Source: Pleomorphomonas carboxyditropha
GTDB taxonomy: Bacteria; Pseudomonadota; Alphaproteobacteria; Rhizobiales; Pleomorphomonadaceae
DNA length: 64,000 nt
NCBI RefSeq assembly: GCF_002770725.1
Contig: NZ_NQVN01000012.1
Coordinates: 62,001 to 126,000, forward strand
Reading direction: 5' to 3'
Under the pieces are notes generated by a model. That model ran no database searches, had not been told where the DNA came from, and saw nothing but the letters and a program-made list of their open reading frames with translations. Positions 1 to 8,802 of this stretch are shown here, one piece after another; the stretch's first letter is position 1; each line of letters begins with the position of its first letter. The translations under genes were made by a program, and so were the position numbers.

Positions 1-373
1 GGTGCGGCAGCAGGGCGAACTTCTGGAACACCATGGCCGCGCTGGTCCGGCGGAAGTCGCGCAGCTCCCGGGGCTTCAGCGCCCGCACGTCGGTGCCGCC
101 GACGATCACCTCGCCGGCGGTCGGCTCGATCAGCCGGTTGATGTGGCGGATCAGCGTCGACTTGCCCGAGCCTGACAGGCCCATGATCACCTGGATGTGC
201 CCGGCCTCGATGTCGAGCGACACGTTGCTGAGCCCGAGCACGTGGTTGTGCTTGTCGAGGAGCTCGGCCTTGTTCATGCCGCCGTCGCGGACGGCCCCGA
301 CGTAGCGCTCGGGATGCGGCCCGAACAGCTTGTAGACGTTGCGGATTTCGATGGAGGTCTGGGACTCAGGCAT
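1..373 (-). CDS. Glycine betaine/choline/proline ABC transporter ATP-binding protein (3' end outside window)
   Basis: Partial gene; the first 124 or so codons are present and the rest lies beyond base 1. The start ATG overlaps the stop of the permease gene upstream (ATGCCTGA), so the two are translationally coupled. The protein has the ProV/ChoV layout: an N-terminal extension specific to this family (about residues 1-45, including a KLFG and a stretch before the usual ABC start), then Walker A GLSGSGKS and the Q-loop VFQKFALLPH. It would energise uptake of a quaternary-amine osmolyte at the cytoplasmic face of the inner membrane. The family call is firm; which osmolyte is inferred only. Confidence 0.9.
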   Translation of the reverse strand, partial: MPESQTSIEIRNVYKLFGPHPERYVGAVRDGGMNKAELLDKHNHVLGLSNVSLDIEAGHIQVIMGLSGSGKSTLIRHINRLIEPTAGEVIVGGTDVRALKPRELRDFRRTSAAMVFQKFALLPH

Positions 374-1262
374 GCTCGGCCTCGCGATGCTTCTGGAGCC
401 GGCGGCCGAAGGCCTGGCTGGTGCGGTCGAAGATGATGGCGATGCCGACGATGGCGAAGCCGTTGAACACGCCGAGCGTGAAATACTGGTTGGCGATCGC
501 CTTCAGCACCGGCTGGCCGAGGCCCTGCACGCCGATCATCGACGCCACCACCACCATCGAGAGCGCCGCCATGATCGTCTGGTTGATGCCGGCCATGATG
601 GTCGGCAGCGCCAGCGGCAACTGCACCTTGCCGAGCTTCTGCCAGGTCGAGGCGCCGAAGGCGTCGGCCGCCTCCAGCACGTCCTTGTCGACCAGCCGGA
701 TGCCGAGGTTGGTGAGGCGGATGATCGGCGGCGCGGCGTAGATCACCACGGCGATCAGGCCGGGCACCTTGCCGATGCCGAGCAGCATCACCACCGGAAT
801 GAGGTAGACGAAGCTCGGCATGGTCTGCATCACGTCGAGCACCGGCAGCATGACGGCGCGCGCCTTTGCCGACCAGGCCATAAGGATGCCGAGCGGAATG
901 CCGATCGCCACCGACATCAGCGTCGCCACGACGATCATGGCGAGCGTGCGCATGGTGTCTTCCCACATGCCGAAATAGCCGATCGCCAGCAGGGCGACGA
1001 CGGCGCCGGCGACGAGGCGCCAACTGCGGCTGGCGAGATAGACGAGGCCGGCGATCACCACCAGCACCACCGGCCACGGCGTGGTGACCAGGAGGCGCTC
1101 GACGAAGATCAGGAACGACCGGAGCGGCAGGAAAAAGTCCTCGACGGTGGCGCCGAATTCGCGCGTGAAGGCGCGGAAGCCACCGTCGATGGCTTTCTTG
1201 AGAGCGGTGAGGGTGTCGGCATCCATCACCGGAAAACCGTCGAAAAATGACATGCGTCGCAT
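366..1262 (-). CDS. Glycine betaine/choline/proline ABC transporter permease (ProW/ChoW type)
   Basis: A 298-residue inner-membrane permease. It shows the long N-terminal soluble or amphipathic stretch typical of ProW, then about six membrane segments between roughly residues 60 and 285, and the EAA coupling loop beginning EAADAFGASTWQ about residue 197, which docks on the ATPase. It lies between the ATPase gene (8-base overlap) and the binding-protein gene upstream, which ends about 220 bases before this start. The three form one osmoprotectant importer, read on the minus strand as binding protein, permease, ATPase. Confidence 0.92.
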   Translation of the reverse strand: MRRMSFFDGFPVMDADTLTALKKAIDGGFRAFTREFGATVEDFFLPLRSFLIFVERLLVTTPWPVVLVVIAGLVYLASRSWRLVAGAVVALLAIGYFGMWEDTMRTLAMIVVATLMSVAIGIPLGILMAWSAKARAVMLPVLDVMQTMPSFVYLIPVVMLLGIGKVPGLIAVVIYAAPPIIRLTNLGIRLVDKDVLEAADAFGASTWQKLGKVQLPLALPTIMAGINQTIMAALSMVVVASMIGVQGLGQPVLKAIANQYFTLGVFNGFAIVGIAIIFDRTSQAFGRRLQKHREAEHA

Positions 1263-1439
1263 ATCTCCTCGTGTCGTCGAATGCCGGCCGCGTCACTTGA
1301 TGTGCGGGAATGGCGGGGCCCTTCGAGGTACCCCGCCGGACCGGTGCGTCACCGGGATTCGGACCGTGCTGCGAAGGCAGGCGCCTAGATCGTCGCGCGC
1401 GCCCACGGACGCAAGATGACGATCTAGTTCTTTGTTGTC

Positions 1440-1484
1440 GCATCGGATTTTCCGGAAACCGGAGTCCAGTTTCCGGTCCGATGC
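1440..1484. terminator. Stem-loop directly after the osmolyte-binding protein gene
   Basis: Arms GCATCGGA-TTTT-CCGGAAAC and GTTTCCGG-TCCGATGC pair around a 9-base loop, with a 4-base bulge on one side. The hairpin begins at the stop codon of the binding-protein gene and precedes the permease gene. There is no U-run, so it more likely stabilises the binding-protein message or attenuates the downstream genes than ends transcription outright. Its ends (GCATCsG...CsGATGC) recall the tandem palindromes at 62316-62430. Confidence 0.55.
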
Positions 1485-2488
1485 TAAAGCGCCGCCTTGA
1501 CCTTGTCGGCCACCTCGGCCGGGACCCACTTGGTCCAGATGTCGGCCTTTTCCTTGAGGAAGTAGCGCGCCCCTTCCTCGCCGGTCGCCTGGTTGTCGGT
1601 CATCCAGGCCAGCATCTCGTTGACCGGCTCGTTGGTCGGGAAGGAGCGGGCCTTGATGTAGTCGTAGGCCGGGCCGGCCTGTTCGGCGAAGCGCGTGGTC
1701 ACCACCGTGAACACCTCGGACTTGGCCCAGGCGTTCTTCTTGGGCGCCGCGCAGTCGGCCACCGAGGTGCAGGCATTCCATTCCGCCTCGTCATAGGGCA
1801 CGTCGAAGTCGAGCCTGACGAGGTGATACTTGCCGAGAATGGCGGTCGGCGCCCAGTAGTAGCCGAGCCAGGGCTGCTGGCGCTCGAAGGCCTTGGCGAT
1901 CGAGCCGTCGAGGCCGGCGGCCGATCCGGTGTCGAGCAGATTGAAGCCCCGGCTCTCCGCGTCATAGGCCTTGAAGAAGTTGCCGGTGGTGATCTGGCAG
2001 TTCCAGCCCGACGGGCAGTTGTGGACGGCGCCCTTCGACGGGTCCTCGGGATCGGGGAACAATTCGGGATGCTTCAGCGCATCGTCGATCGTCTTGATGT
2101 CGGGATGGGCCGCGGCGAAATAGTCGGGCACCCACCAGCCTTCGACGCCGCCCTCGCCGAGTTCCTCGACGGCATAGACCAGCTTGCCTTCGGCGACCGC
2201 CTTGTCGAGCGGCTCGCGCATGGCGTTGATCCAGGCCTCGGGGGCGATATCGGGCTCGCCCTTCTCGGCCATCGAGGTCAGGGTGGGCTGGGTGTCGCCG
2301 GGCACCAGGTCGACGCTACAGCCGTAGCCGTTTTCCAGGACGGCCTTGTCGACCCAGGCGATGAGTTCGGCGGACTGCCAGTTCATGTTCGCAATCGTGA
2401 CGCGTCCGCAGGTGCCGTCCGCCGCGAGCGCCGGGACGAGGGAGGCCGACGCCGCTACGAAAAACGTGGTCGCGAGAAGCTGTTTCAT
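1484..2488 (-). CDS. Glycine betaine/choline/proline ABC transporter substrate-binding protein
   Basis: A 334-residue periplasmic binding protein of the OpuAC/ProX superfamily. The chosen ATG at 2488 is preceded by GGAG eight bases upstream and gives a clean signal peptide (MKQLL...ALAAD, cleavage near residue 22); a longer reading to 2575 lacks such a signal. Tryptophans typical of quaternary-amine binding are present (MNWQSAE, GWWVPDY, WLGYYWAP). Cysteine pairs (TCGRV, YGCSV, HNCPSGWNC, NACTSVADC) suggest disulfides. First gene of the operon with the permease and ATPase. Substrate choice between betaine, choline and proline betaine is not settled by sequence reading. Confidence 0.9.
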   Translation of the reverse strand: MKQLLATTFFVAASASLVPALAADGTCGRVTIANMNWQSAELIAWVDKAVLENGYGCSVDLVPGDTQPTLTSMAEKGEPDIAPEAWINAMREPLDKAVAEGKLVYAVEELGEGGVEGWWVPDYFAAAHPDIKTIDDALKHPELFPDPEDPSKGAVHNCPSGWNCQITTGNFFKAYDAESRGFNLLDTGSAAGLDGSIAKAFERQQPWLGYYWAPTAILGKYHLVRLDFDVPYDEAEWNACTSVADCAAPKKNAWAKSEVFTVVTTRFAEQAGPAYDYIKARSFPTNEPVNEMLAWMTDNQATGEEGARYFLKEKADIWTKWVPAEVADKVKAAL

Positions 2489-3057
2489 CTTGATCTCCGG
2501 GCTTCGCGTTCTGGTCGTTGCGAATGATGAAACAGCCCACGACCCCGAACCTCCTGACAGCGGGGCGCCTTGCATTTGGAACTGAGCGTTCAGTCATTCG
2601 TCGACGTGCCCGCCACTGCCGAGCACGCGCCGGCAGTATATAGACCGAAGTCCCTGAGGCAACCTCGTTGTTACTTCGAAATAATACGAGACAACTCCAT
2701 ATTTTTATTTCACGACATCAATTTATACGAAATTCATTATAAAAAATACGCAAAATGTAGAGGGATTCACGTATATTTTGATTTCGGGTAGTCCAAATGG
2801 CTAAAGTTGGACTTTCTCTTTTTCCCTTTTCAGACTCCGGTTTTTGGCCGCCGCCAACCTGTTCGGAAATAGGCGGCTTTCCGGTTCGCGCGTCCATAAA
2901 TTGAAGAAAATTCAAAACACATCCTGTGGGCGAGTCAAATATTCGGAGCGCATTGTTCTTCCCATTTTCGCCACCGACTCGCCGTGCCATCGACATAATC
3001 TACAAGGGGTGGCAGCGGTTGGCAGGAGGACATTCAACGGGGGACGCCGCCCGTCCG
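2489..3057. other. AT-rich intergenic region between the osmolyte operon and flhA
   Basis: About 570 bases without a convincing gene. The stretch 2650-2830 is much richer in A and T than the rest of the window and includes runs such as TTTTTATTT and ATAAAAAATA. It must hold the promoter of the leftward osmolyte operon and part of the flhA control region. Short open frames here lack ribosome binding sites and codon bias and were not called. Confidence 0.6.
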
Positions 3058-3074
3058 TTAACCACCCGTTAACC
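3058..3074 (+). promoter_or_regulatory. CtrA-type box (TTAA-N7-TTAACC) upstream of flhA
   Basis: TTAA at 3058 and TTAACC at 3069 are separated by exactly seven bases, the spacing of the full CtrA recognition site known in Caulobacter and rhizobia, where CtrA controls flagellar genes. It sits about 35 bases before the proposed flhA start. The match is read from sequence; control by CtrA is inferred. Confidence 0.6.
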
Positions 3075-3105
3075 ATACGCTCGGCAAATTCTGCCGGGTG
3101 GCGCG

Positions 3106-5283
3106 GTGTGCGTCGCGACCGGCAATTCGGGAACGATCGACTTGAGCGACATCACTTCAGCCCCCGAGGCGGCGCCGTCCAGGATGCCTTTCGGCCTCAG
3201 CGTGCCGACGGGCGCCGACCTTCGCTCGACGATCTTCCGCGGCGACATCGGCCTCGCCGTCGGCATCATGCTGATCATGGTCATCCTGATCCTGCCGATG
3301 CCGGCCATGATGCTCGACTTCATGCTGGCGGTGTCGATCATCTTCGCCGTGCTGATCATGATGACGGCGCTGTTCATCCAGACGCCGCTGGAATTCACCG
3401 CTTTTCCGACCATCCTCTTGATCTCGACGATGCTGCGCCTGTCGCTCAACCTCGCGTCGACGCGCCTCATCCTAAGCCACGGTCACGAGGGCACCGACGC
3501 CGCCGGCCACGTCATCGAGGCGTTCGGCGGCTTCGTGATGGGCGGCAACTTCGTCATCGGCATCATCGTCTTCGCCATCCTGATCATCGTCAACTTCGTG
3601 GTCATCACCAAGGGTTCGGGCCGTATCGCCGAAGTGGCCGCCCGCTTCACCCTCGACGCCATGCCCGGCAAGCAGATGGCCATCGACGCCGACCTGTCGT
3701 CCGGCCTGATCAAGGAAGACGAGGCGAGGAAGCGCCGCAAGGACCTCGAGGCGGAAAGCTCCTTCTTCGGCGCCATGGACGGCGCCTCCAAGTTCGTGCG
3801 CGGCGACGCCATCGCCGGCCTGCTGATCACCTTCATCAACGTCGTCGGCGGCATCATCATCGGCACCATGCAGATGGGCGTTACGCTCGCCGAGGCCGGC
3901 CATTCCTACACCGTGCTGACCGTCGGCGACGGCCTGGTCAGCCAGATCCCGGCGCTGATCGTCTCCACCGCCGCCGGCCTCCTGGTGTCCAAGGCCGGCG
4001 TCTCCGGCTCGGCCGACAAGGCGCTCTCCGGCCAGCTCACCGGCTATCCGGCCGCCCTCGGCCTTTCGGGCGCCGTCATGGGCATGTTGTCGCTGCTGCC
4101 CGGCCTGCCCTTCCTGCCGTTCGCCGTCCTCGGCGCCGGTGCCGGCGGCCTTGCCTTCTGGGCCAAGCGCGAGAACGCCAAGCGCCGGCTCGCCGCCGTC
4201 GCCGCCAAGGCGGAGGCCGAGGCGCCGCCGCCGCCGCCGGCCGAGGAGCCGATCACCACCGCCCTCAAGATGGACGACCTGCGCGTCGAGCTCGGCTATG
4301 GCCTGCTGCCGCTGATCAACGACAACGGCAAGGGCGGCGAGAAGCTGTCCGACCAGATCAAGGCGCTGCGCCGGCAGATCGCCGCCGACCTCGGCTACAT
4401 CATGCCGCCGGTGCGGCTCCTCGATAACGTGCAGCTCGGCGCCAACGAATACGTCATCAAGATCAAGGAGGTGGACGCCGGCAAGGGCACGCTGTTCCCC
4501 GGCCAGTTCATGGTCATGGACCCGATGGGCGGCAAGGTGACCATCCCCGGCACCCAGACCACCGAACCCACCTTCGGCCTGCCGGCCACCTGGGTGGACG
4601 GCCGGCTGCGCGAGGAGGCGGCGATCCGTGGCTACACCGTCGTCGACCCGGCCACCGTGCTCTCCACCCACCTCTCGGAAACGCTGAAGACCAACGTCTC
4701 CGAGCTCTTGTCCTACGCCGACGTCAAGAAGCTCTTGTCCGAGGTGCCGACCGACCAGGCCAAGCTGATCGACGAGATCGTGCCGAGCCAGATCACCGTC
4801 TCCGGCATCCAGCGCATCCTGCAGCTCTTGCTGGCCGAGCGGGTGTCGATCCGCGACCTCGGCACCATCCTCGAAGGCATCGCCGAGGGCCTTTCCATCT
4901 CGCATGCGACGCAGACCATCGCCGAACACGTCCGCGCCCGCCTCGCCCGCCAGATCTGCGCCGCCAACATGGCGCCCGGCGGCTACCTGCCGCTGATCAG
5001 CCTGTCGGCGGCCTGGGAGCAGGCGTTCATCGAGAGCATCGTCGGCGAGGGCGACGACCGCCGCCTCGCCATGGCGCCCAGCAAGCTGCAGGAATTCGTC
5101 GGCGCCGTCCGCGACCAGTTCGAGGAAGCCGCCAAGAAGGGCGAGCTGCCGGTGCTGATGACCAGCCCGATGAACCGGCCGTTCGTCCGCTCCATCGTCG
5201 AGCGCTTCCGCGCCCACACCACGGTGATGAGCCAGGCCGAGGTCCACCCCAAGGTGCGCCTCAAGACGGTGAGCGCCATCTAG
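3106..5283 (+). CDS. flhA: Flagellar biosynthesis protein FlhA
   Basis: A 725-residue inner-membrane component of the flagellar type III export gate. About eight membrane segments fill residues 45-335, including the conserved cytoplasmic loop (LASTRLILS, then FGGFVMGGNFVIG and KGSGRIAEVAARF), followed by a proline-rich linker (EAPPPPPAEE, about 370) and the soluble FlhA-C domain that receives export substrates. The GTG start at 3106 has only a weak ribosome binding site; a start 10-25 codons further in is possible since the first 40 residues are poorly conserved. No other flagellar gene is in the window, so this is a detached flagellar locus. The CtrA-type box just upstream suggests cell-cycle control. 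Confidence 0.95.
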   Translation: MCVATGNSGTIDLSDITSAPEAAPSRMPFGLSVPTGADLRSTIFRGDIGLAVGIMLIMVILILPMPAMMLDFMLAVSIIFAVLIMMTALFIQTPLEFTAFPTILLISTMLRLSLNLASTRLILSHGHEGTDAAGHVIEAFGGFVMGGNFVIGIIVFAILIIVNFVVITKGSGRIAEVAARFTLDAMPGKQMAIDADLSSGLIKEDEARKRRKDLEAESSFFGAMDGASKFVRGDAIAGLLITFINVVGGIIIGTMQMGVTLAEAGHSYTVLTVGDGLVSQIPALIVSTAAGLLVSKAGVSGSADKALSGQLTGYPAALGLSGAVMGMLSLLPGLPFLPFAVLGAGAGGLAFWAKRENAKRRLAAVAAKAEAEAPPPPPAEEPITTALKMDDLRVELGYGLLPLINDNGKGGEKLSDQIKALRRQIAADLGYIMPPVRLLDNVQLGANEYVIKIKEVDAGKGTLFPGQFMVMDPMGGKVTIPGTQTTEPTFGLPATWVDGRLREEAAIRGYTVVDPATVLSTHLSETLKTNVSELLSYADVKKLLSEVPTDQAKLIDEIVPSQITVSGIQRILQLLLAERVSIRDLGTILEGIAEGLSISHATQTIAEHVRARLARQICAANMAPGGYLPLISLSAAWEQAFIESIVGEGDDRRLAMAPSKLQEFVGAVRDQFEEAAKKGELPVLMTSPMNRPFVRSIVERFRAHTTVMSQAEVHPKVRLKTVSAI

Positions 5284-5725
5284 GCGGCCGGACGTTTCGT
5301 ACCCGGGGCAATTCCCGGGCACGCAGGTGCAATATTCCGATCTCGCATATGCGAGATTGAGAAATTTCAATTACTTGATGGACATTGCCACCGTCTTTCA
5401 AGCGGAGTTTTTCGAGCTTGCCCGGGAATTTGCCTCGGGCACGGATGTTTCGATCTATGTATTTGTTTTATAGATGAATTGTCATCCTCCGCGCCGGCGG
5501 AGGACCTCGGGAAGAATGAAGCAATCGGCCGATATAGCGCTCCGAAAACGATGGCGCCCGATATCCATTCCTCGCCGCTTTCGGCCCAAGGTTCTCCGCC
5601 TTAGCGGAGGGCGGCAGGTTATCATATTGTTTTTATTATATAATTCACGTCATCCACGCCGGCGGGGATCCCGCACAGGCCAAGCGCAGGGGCGTTGACA
5701 GGACACCGGCCGCTTGGTAGGCAAA
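5284..5725. repeat. Mosaic intergenic repeats, cluster 1
   Basis: No gene is seen here. The region holds copies of palindromic units also found at 14062-14446. A forward copy at about 5477-5543 runs from AATTGTCATCCTCC through the palindrome CCTCCGCGCCGGCGGAGG to ATCGGCCGATATAGCGCTCC. A degenerate inverted copy (about 5585-5630) and a further forward copy (5642-5678) are separated by an AT-rich spacer ending TATATAATTCA. Two copies of a second motif, GCCCGGGAATT, lie at 5303-5320 (inverted) and 5421-5441. Confidence 0.65.
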
Positions 5726-5745
5726 TGTTATGTTATAACGTAACA
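5726..5745. promoter_or_regulatory. Zur box 1
   Basis: TGTTATGTTATAACGTAACA is a near-perfect palindrome of the type bound by the zinc repressor Zur in alphaproteobacteria. It lies 17 bases before the G3E GTPase start and recurs almost unchanged before zur itself (9549-9568). Binding would block transcription of the GTPase-aztD pair when zinc is plentiful. Confidence 0.85.
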
Positions 5746-5762
5746 CTTCGGATGGATGCCTC

Positions 5763-6974
5763 ATGACCCCTGCCCTCCTGCCCGTGACCGTGCTGTCGGG
5801 CTTTCTCGGCGCCGGCAAGACGACGCTGCTCAACCACATCCTCAACAACCGCGCCGGCCGCCGCGTCGCCGTCATCGTCAACGACATGAGCGAGGTGAAC
5901 ATCGACGCCGACCTGGTGCGCGAGGGCGGCGGCCTGTCCCGCGTCGACGAGAAGCTGGTGGAGCTGTCCAACGGCTGCATCTGCTGCACCCTGCGCGACG
6001 ACCTGTTGGCCGAGGTCGCCCACCTCGCCCGCGCCGGCCGCTTCGACTACCTGCTGATCGAGGCGACCGGCATCGCCGAGCCGCTGCCGATCGCCGCCAC
6101 CTTCGATTTCCGCGACGAGACCGGCTTCTCGCTGGCCGACATCGCCCGCATCGACACCATGGTGACGGTGGTCGATGCCATCAACCTCACCGCCAATTTC
6201 GGCTCGCACGACCTGCTCGGCGACCGCGGCGAGACGGCCGGCGCCGACGACGAGCGCACGCTCGCCGACCTTCTGACCGACCAGATCGAGTTCGCCGACG
6301 TCGTGGTGCTCAACAAGGTGTCCGATGCCGGCGCCGAGCGGCGGGAGCTCGCCCGCAAGATCGTCCGGGCGCTCAACGCCGACGCCAGGGTGATCGAGGC
6401 GGATTTCGGCCGCGTGCCGCTCGACGCCGTGCTCGACACCGGCCTCTACGACCGCGACCGGGCCCAGCGCCACCCGCTGTGGGCGCGGGAGCTCTACGGC
6501 TTCCGCGACCACGTGCCGGAGACCGAGGAATACGGCATCGGCTCCTTCGTCTACCGCACCCGCCGGCCCTTTCACCCCTGCGCCTTCAACGCCTTTCTCC
6601 GCCAGCCCCTGCCCGGCGTCATCCGCGCCAAGGGCCATTTCTGGCTTGCCACCCGGCCCGACTGGTGCGGCGAGCTGTCGATCGCCGGCGCCGTCTGCCG
6701 CACCGGCGCGCTCGGCCGCTGGTGGGCGGCGGTGCCGCAGGCGCGCTGGCCCGACCATGCCGAGTGGCGTCAGGCGGTGCAGCGGAACTGGCACTCGGTC
6801 TGGGGCGATCGCCGGCAGGAGCTGGTGTTCATCGGCGCCAGCATGGACGAGGCGGCGATCCGCAGCGGCCTCGACGCCTGCCTGGTCGGCGATGCCCTGA
6901 CGACGACCCGCTTCAACCCCGACCGCTATCGCCACCTGCCCGACCCGTTCCCGCAATGGGGCCTGGCGTCTTGA
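5763..6974 (+). CDS. CobW/G3E-family GTPase, zinc-starvation type (ZigA/YciC-like)
   Basis: A 403-residue COG0523 GTPase. Walker [10 protein letters not shown] lies at residues 13-21, the metal-binding CxCC motif (NGCICC) at 70-75, and a C-terminal CobW_C domain fills roughly 250-390. Members under Zur control are proposed to deliver zinc to client proteins during starvation; that fits the Zur box 17 bases upstream. The G4 nucleotide-specificity motif reads NKVS, where NKxD is usual, so guanine specificity may be relaxed. It is followed 31 bases later by the AztD-like chaperone gene. Confidence 0.88.
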   Translation: MTPALLPVTVLSGFLGAGKTTLLNHILNNRAGRRVAVIVNDMSEVNIDADLVREGGGLSRVDEKLVELSNGCICCTLRDDLLAEVAHLARAGRFDYLLIEATGIAEPLPIAATFDFRDETGFSLADIARIDTMVTVVDAINLTANFGSHDLLGDRGETAGADDERTLADLLTDQIEFADVVVLNKVSDAGAERRELARKIVRALNADARVIEADFGRVPLDAVLDTGLYDRDRAQRHPLWARELYGFRDHVPETEEYGIGSFVYRTRRPFHPCAFNAFLRQPLPGVIRAKGHFWLATRPDWCGELSIAGAVCRTGALGRWWAAVPQARWPDHAEWRQAVQRNWHSVWGDRRQELVFIGASMDEAAIRSGLDACLVGDALTTTRFNPDRYRHLPDPFPQWGLAS

Positions 6975-7005
6975 ACGCTTTTTTCGTCCGCAACAGGAGT
7001 TTTCG

Positions 7006-8268
7006 ATGACCTTGTCTTTCCGCCTGCTCGCCGCCACCGCGCTTGTCGCCACGCTCGCCGCCCCGGCTCTCTCCCACGAGGTCGTGCTGCGCGGCCGGCT
7101 GGTGTTCGGCGACCACCAGGACGCCACGCTGCGCATCCTCGACCTCGACAGCGGCAAGGTGACGCACAGCTTCGACCTGCCGCAGCCCAACCCGTCGCTC
7201 GACACCACGGCGGACGGCCGCTTCGTCGTCGTCAAGGTCGGCGACGAGGCCGGCACGGTGCGCCTGTTCGACAGCGGCCTGTTGCGCGAGCCGCACGGCG
7301 ACCACGTCGACATCGACAAGATCGATCCCGGCTTCATCGACCTGACGCTGACCGGCGACAAGCCGGCGCACGTGCTGTCCGGCCACGGCTGGCTGTCGGT
7401 GTTCTTCGACGGCCAGCGGCCGTGGCTGCGGCCGAGCGAGGCGCGCGCCGACCTGATCCCGATCGCCAGCCTGGAGGCGGGCAAGCCGGAGCGGCTGAGC
7501 TGGATGAGCCCGGCGCCGCAGCACGGCGTCGCCGTGCCGCTCGGCGACGACCGCTGGTTCCTCTCGACGCCCAATCCGGCCTATGCCAAGGGCGACGACA
7601 AGTCGGCCTCGTCGCGGCCCAATAGCTTCGACCTCGTCGACGCCAAGGACGGCTGGAAGGCGCTCGAAAGCTATGATTGCCCGCTGATGCACGGCCACGC
7701 CGAGCTCGGCGGCGCCCACGCCTTCGGCTGCGCCGACGGCATCGCCCTACTGAAGGCCGAGGCGGCCGGCGCCTGGAAGGCCGGGCGGCTCGCCTACCCC
7801 GACGACCGCGCCTCGAGCGCCATCACCGCCTCGGGCGACGTCATGGTCGCCAACTACGGCAGGAGCGGCAGCCCCTACACCGCCTTCCTGCGCATCGACC
7901 CGGCGGCCCCGGCGCTGAAGGGCGACGACGTGTTCGACATCGCCGACGGCCAGCAGGTCTGCCAGTTCGCGCTGGCCTCCGACGGCCGCACCCTGGTACA
8001 CCTTGCCGGCGACGGCAAGCTCAGGCTCTACGAGGTGACGCCGGCCTGGAAGGAAGTGGCCCGCTTCGACGCCGTGGCGCCGTTCGACTGCGCCTTCGGC
8101 GCGCCGACGCCGACGCCGCGCCTCGCCCTGTCCGGCACCAGCGCCTTCGTCACCGATCCGGCCGGCGGCAAGATCCACGAATTCTACCTGGCGACCGGCA
8201 AACAGGGCCTCAGCTTCGACGTCGGCGGCGCCCCGTCGACCATCGCCGGCGGCCCGAGCGGCGGCTGA
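7006..8268 (+). CDS. aztD: Periplasmic zinc metallochaperone, AztD-like beta-propeller
   Basis: A 420-residue secreted protein: signal peptide at residues 1-23 (MTLSFRLL...APALSHE), then repeated blade-like segments (DLDSGKV, DTTADGRFVVV, TASGDVMVANYG) expected of a WD40-type propeller. A Cys/His stretch, CPLMHGHAELGGAHAFGC about residues 225-243, resembles the conserved region of AztD from Paracoccus, which hands zinc to the receptor AztC. Here it sits next to a Zur-controlled GTPase, about 3 kb before aztABC, rather than directly attached to them. The preceding ribosome site is AGGAG. The family is recognised from memory of AztD, not by a search. Confidence 0.75.
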   Translation: MTLSFRLLAATALVATLAAPALSHEVVLRGRLVFGDHQDATLRILDLDSGKVTHSFDLPQPNPSLDTTADGRFVVVKVGDEAGTVRLFDSGLLREPHGDHVDIDKIDPGFIDLTLTGDKPAHVLSGHGWLSVFFDGQRPWLRPSEARADLIPIASLEAGKPERLSWMSPAPQHGVAVPLGDDRWFLSTPNPAYAKGDDKSASSRPNSFDLVDAKDGWKALESYDCPLMHGHAELGGAHAFGCADGIALLKAEAAGAWKAGRLAYPDDRASSAITASGDVMVANYGRSGSPYTAFLRIDPAAPALKGDDVFDIADGQQVCQFALASDGRTLVHLAGDGKLRLYEVTPAWKEVARFDAVAPFDCAFGAPTPTPRLALSGTSAFVTDPAGGKIHEFYLATGKQGLSFDVGGAPSTIAGGPSGG

Positions 8269-8308
8269 ACCCGGCCGGCGGCCCGGCACCGTGCCCTTGC
8301 ATTGACGG

Positions 8309-8349
8309 ATCCCGTTTCATGTAATATCGAATGTTACATGAAACGGGAT
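8309..8349. promoter_or_regulatory. Large inverted repeat overlapping the Rrf2 start codon
   Basis: ATCCCGTTTCATGTAA at 8309-8324 is repeated in perfect inversion at 8334-8349 around a 9-base spacer. The right arm contains the ATG of the Rrf2-family gene (8338-8340). As DNA it is a natural operator for autoregulation; as RNA it would bury the start codon in a 16-bp stem. Confidence 0.7.
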
Positions 8350-8802
8350 AGTCGATTGTCGGGCGTGCTGCACGTGCTGCTGCACATGGCCGAGCGGGGC
8401 GGGCCGGCGACGTCCGAAGCGCTGGCGAAAGCGATGCATACCAATCCGGTGGTGATCCGCCGGATCATGGCGGGCCTGCGCGAGCGCGGATACGTGCGCT
8501 CGGAAAAGGGCCACGGCGGCGGCTGGACGCTCGCCTGCGATCTGGCGAAGCTGACGCTGCGCGATGTCCACGAGGCGCTGGGCGAGCCGTCGCTTTTGGC
8601 CATCGGCAACCGGACCGAGGCGCCGGGCTGCCTGGTCGAGCAGGTGGTCAATGCCGCGCTGGGGCGTGCCCTCGACGAGGCGGAGGCGATGCTGCTGGCC
8701 CGCTTCGGCGCGGTGACGCTCGCCGACCTCAGCGCCGATTTCCACCGTCGGCTCGCCGCGCACCGGCAGCCCAGCGATCTGGAGACCGTTCATGCCGACT
8801 GA
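8338..8802 (+). CDS. Rrf2-family transcriptional regulator (YwnA-like, no Fe-S cysteine cluster)
   Basis: A 154-residue protein with the Rrf2 winged helix at residues 1-75 ([12 protein letters not shown], then [22 protein letters not shown]). The three closely spaced cysteines that bind an iron-sulfur cluster in IscR, NsrR and RirA are absent, placing it with cluster-free members such as YwnA. The ATG at 8338 lies inside a 16-bp inverted repeat and has no room for a separate ribosome site, so translation may start leaderless or from a structured leader. Its stop overlaps the start of the methyltransferase gene (ATGCCGACTGA), indicating one transcript. Confidence 0.85.
   Translation: MKRDSRLSGVLHVLLHMAERGGPATSEALAKAMHTNPVVIRRIMAGLRERGYVRSEKGHGGGWTLACDLAKLTLRDVHEALGEPSLLAIGNRTEAPGCLVEQVVNAALGRALDEAEAMLLARFGAVTLADLSADFHRRLAAHRQPSDLETVHAD

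Noticed and set aside
2570-2996. Short open frames between the osmolyte operon and flhA
   Set aside because: AT-rich, without ribosome sites or the strong third-base GC bias of the other genes.
8309-8349. Third Zur box
   Set aside because: The inverted repeat has TGTAA/TTACA in its arms, but a 9-base centre instead of the GTTATAAC core seen in the two Zur boxes. An Rrf2 operator is a better explanation.
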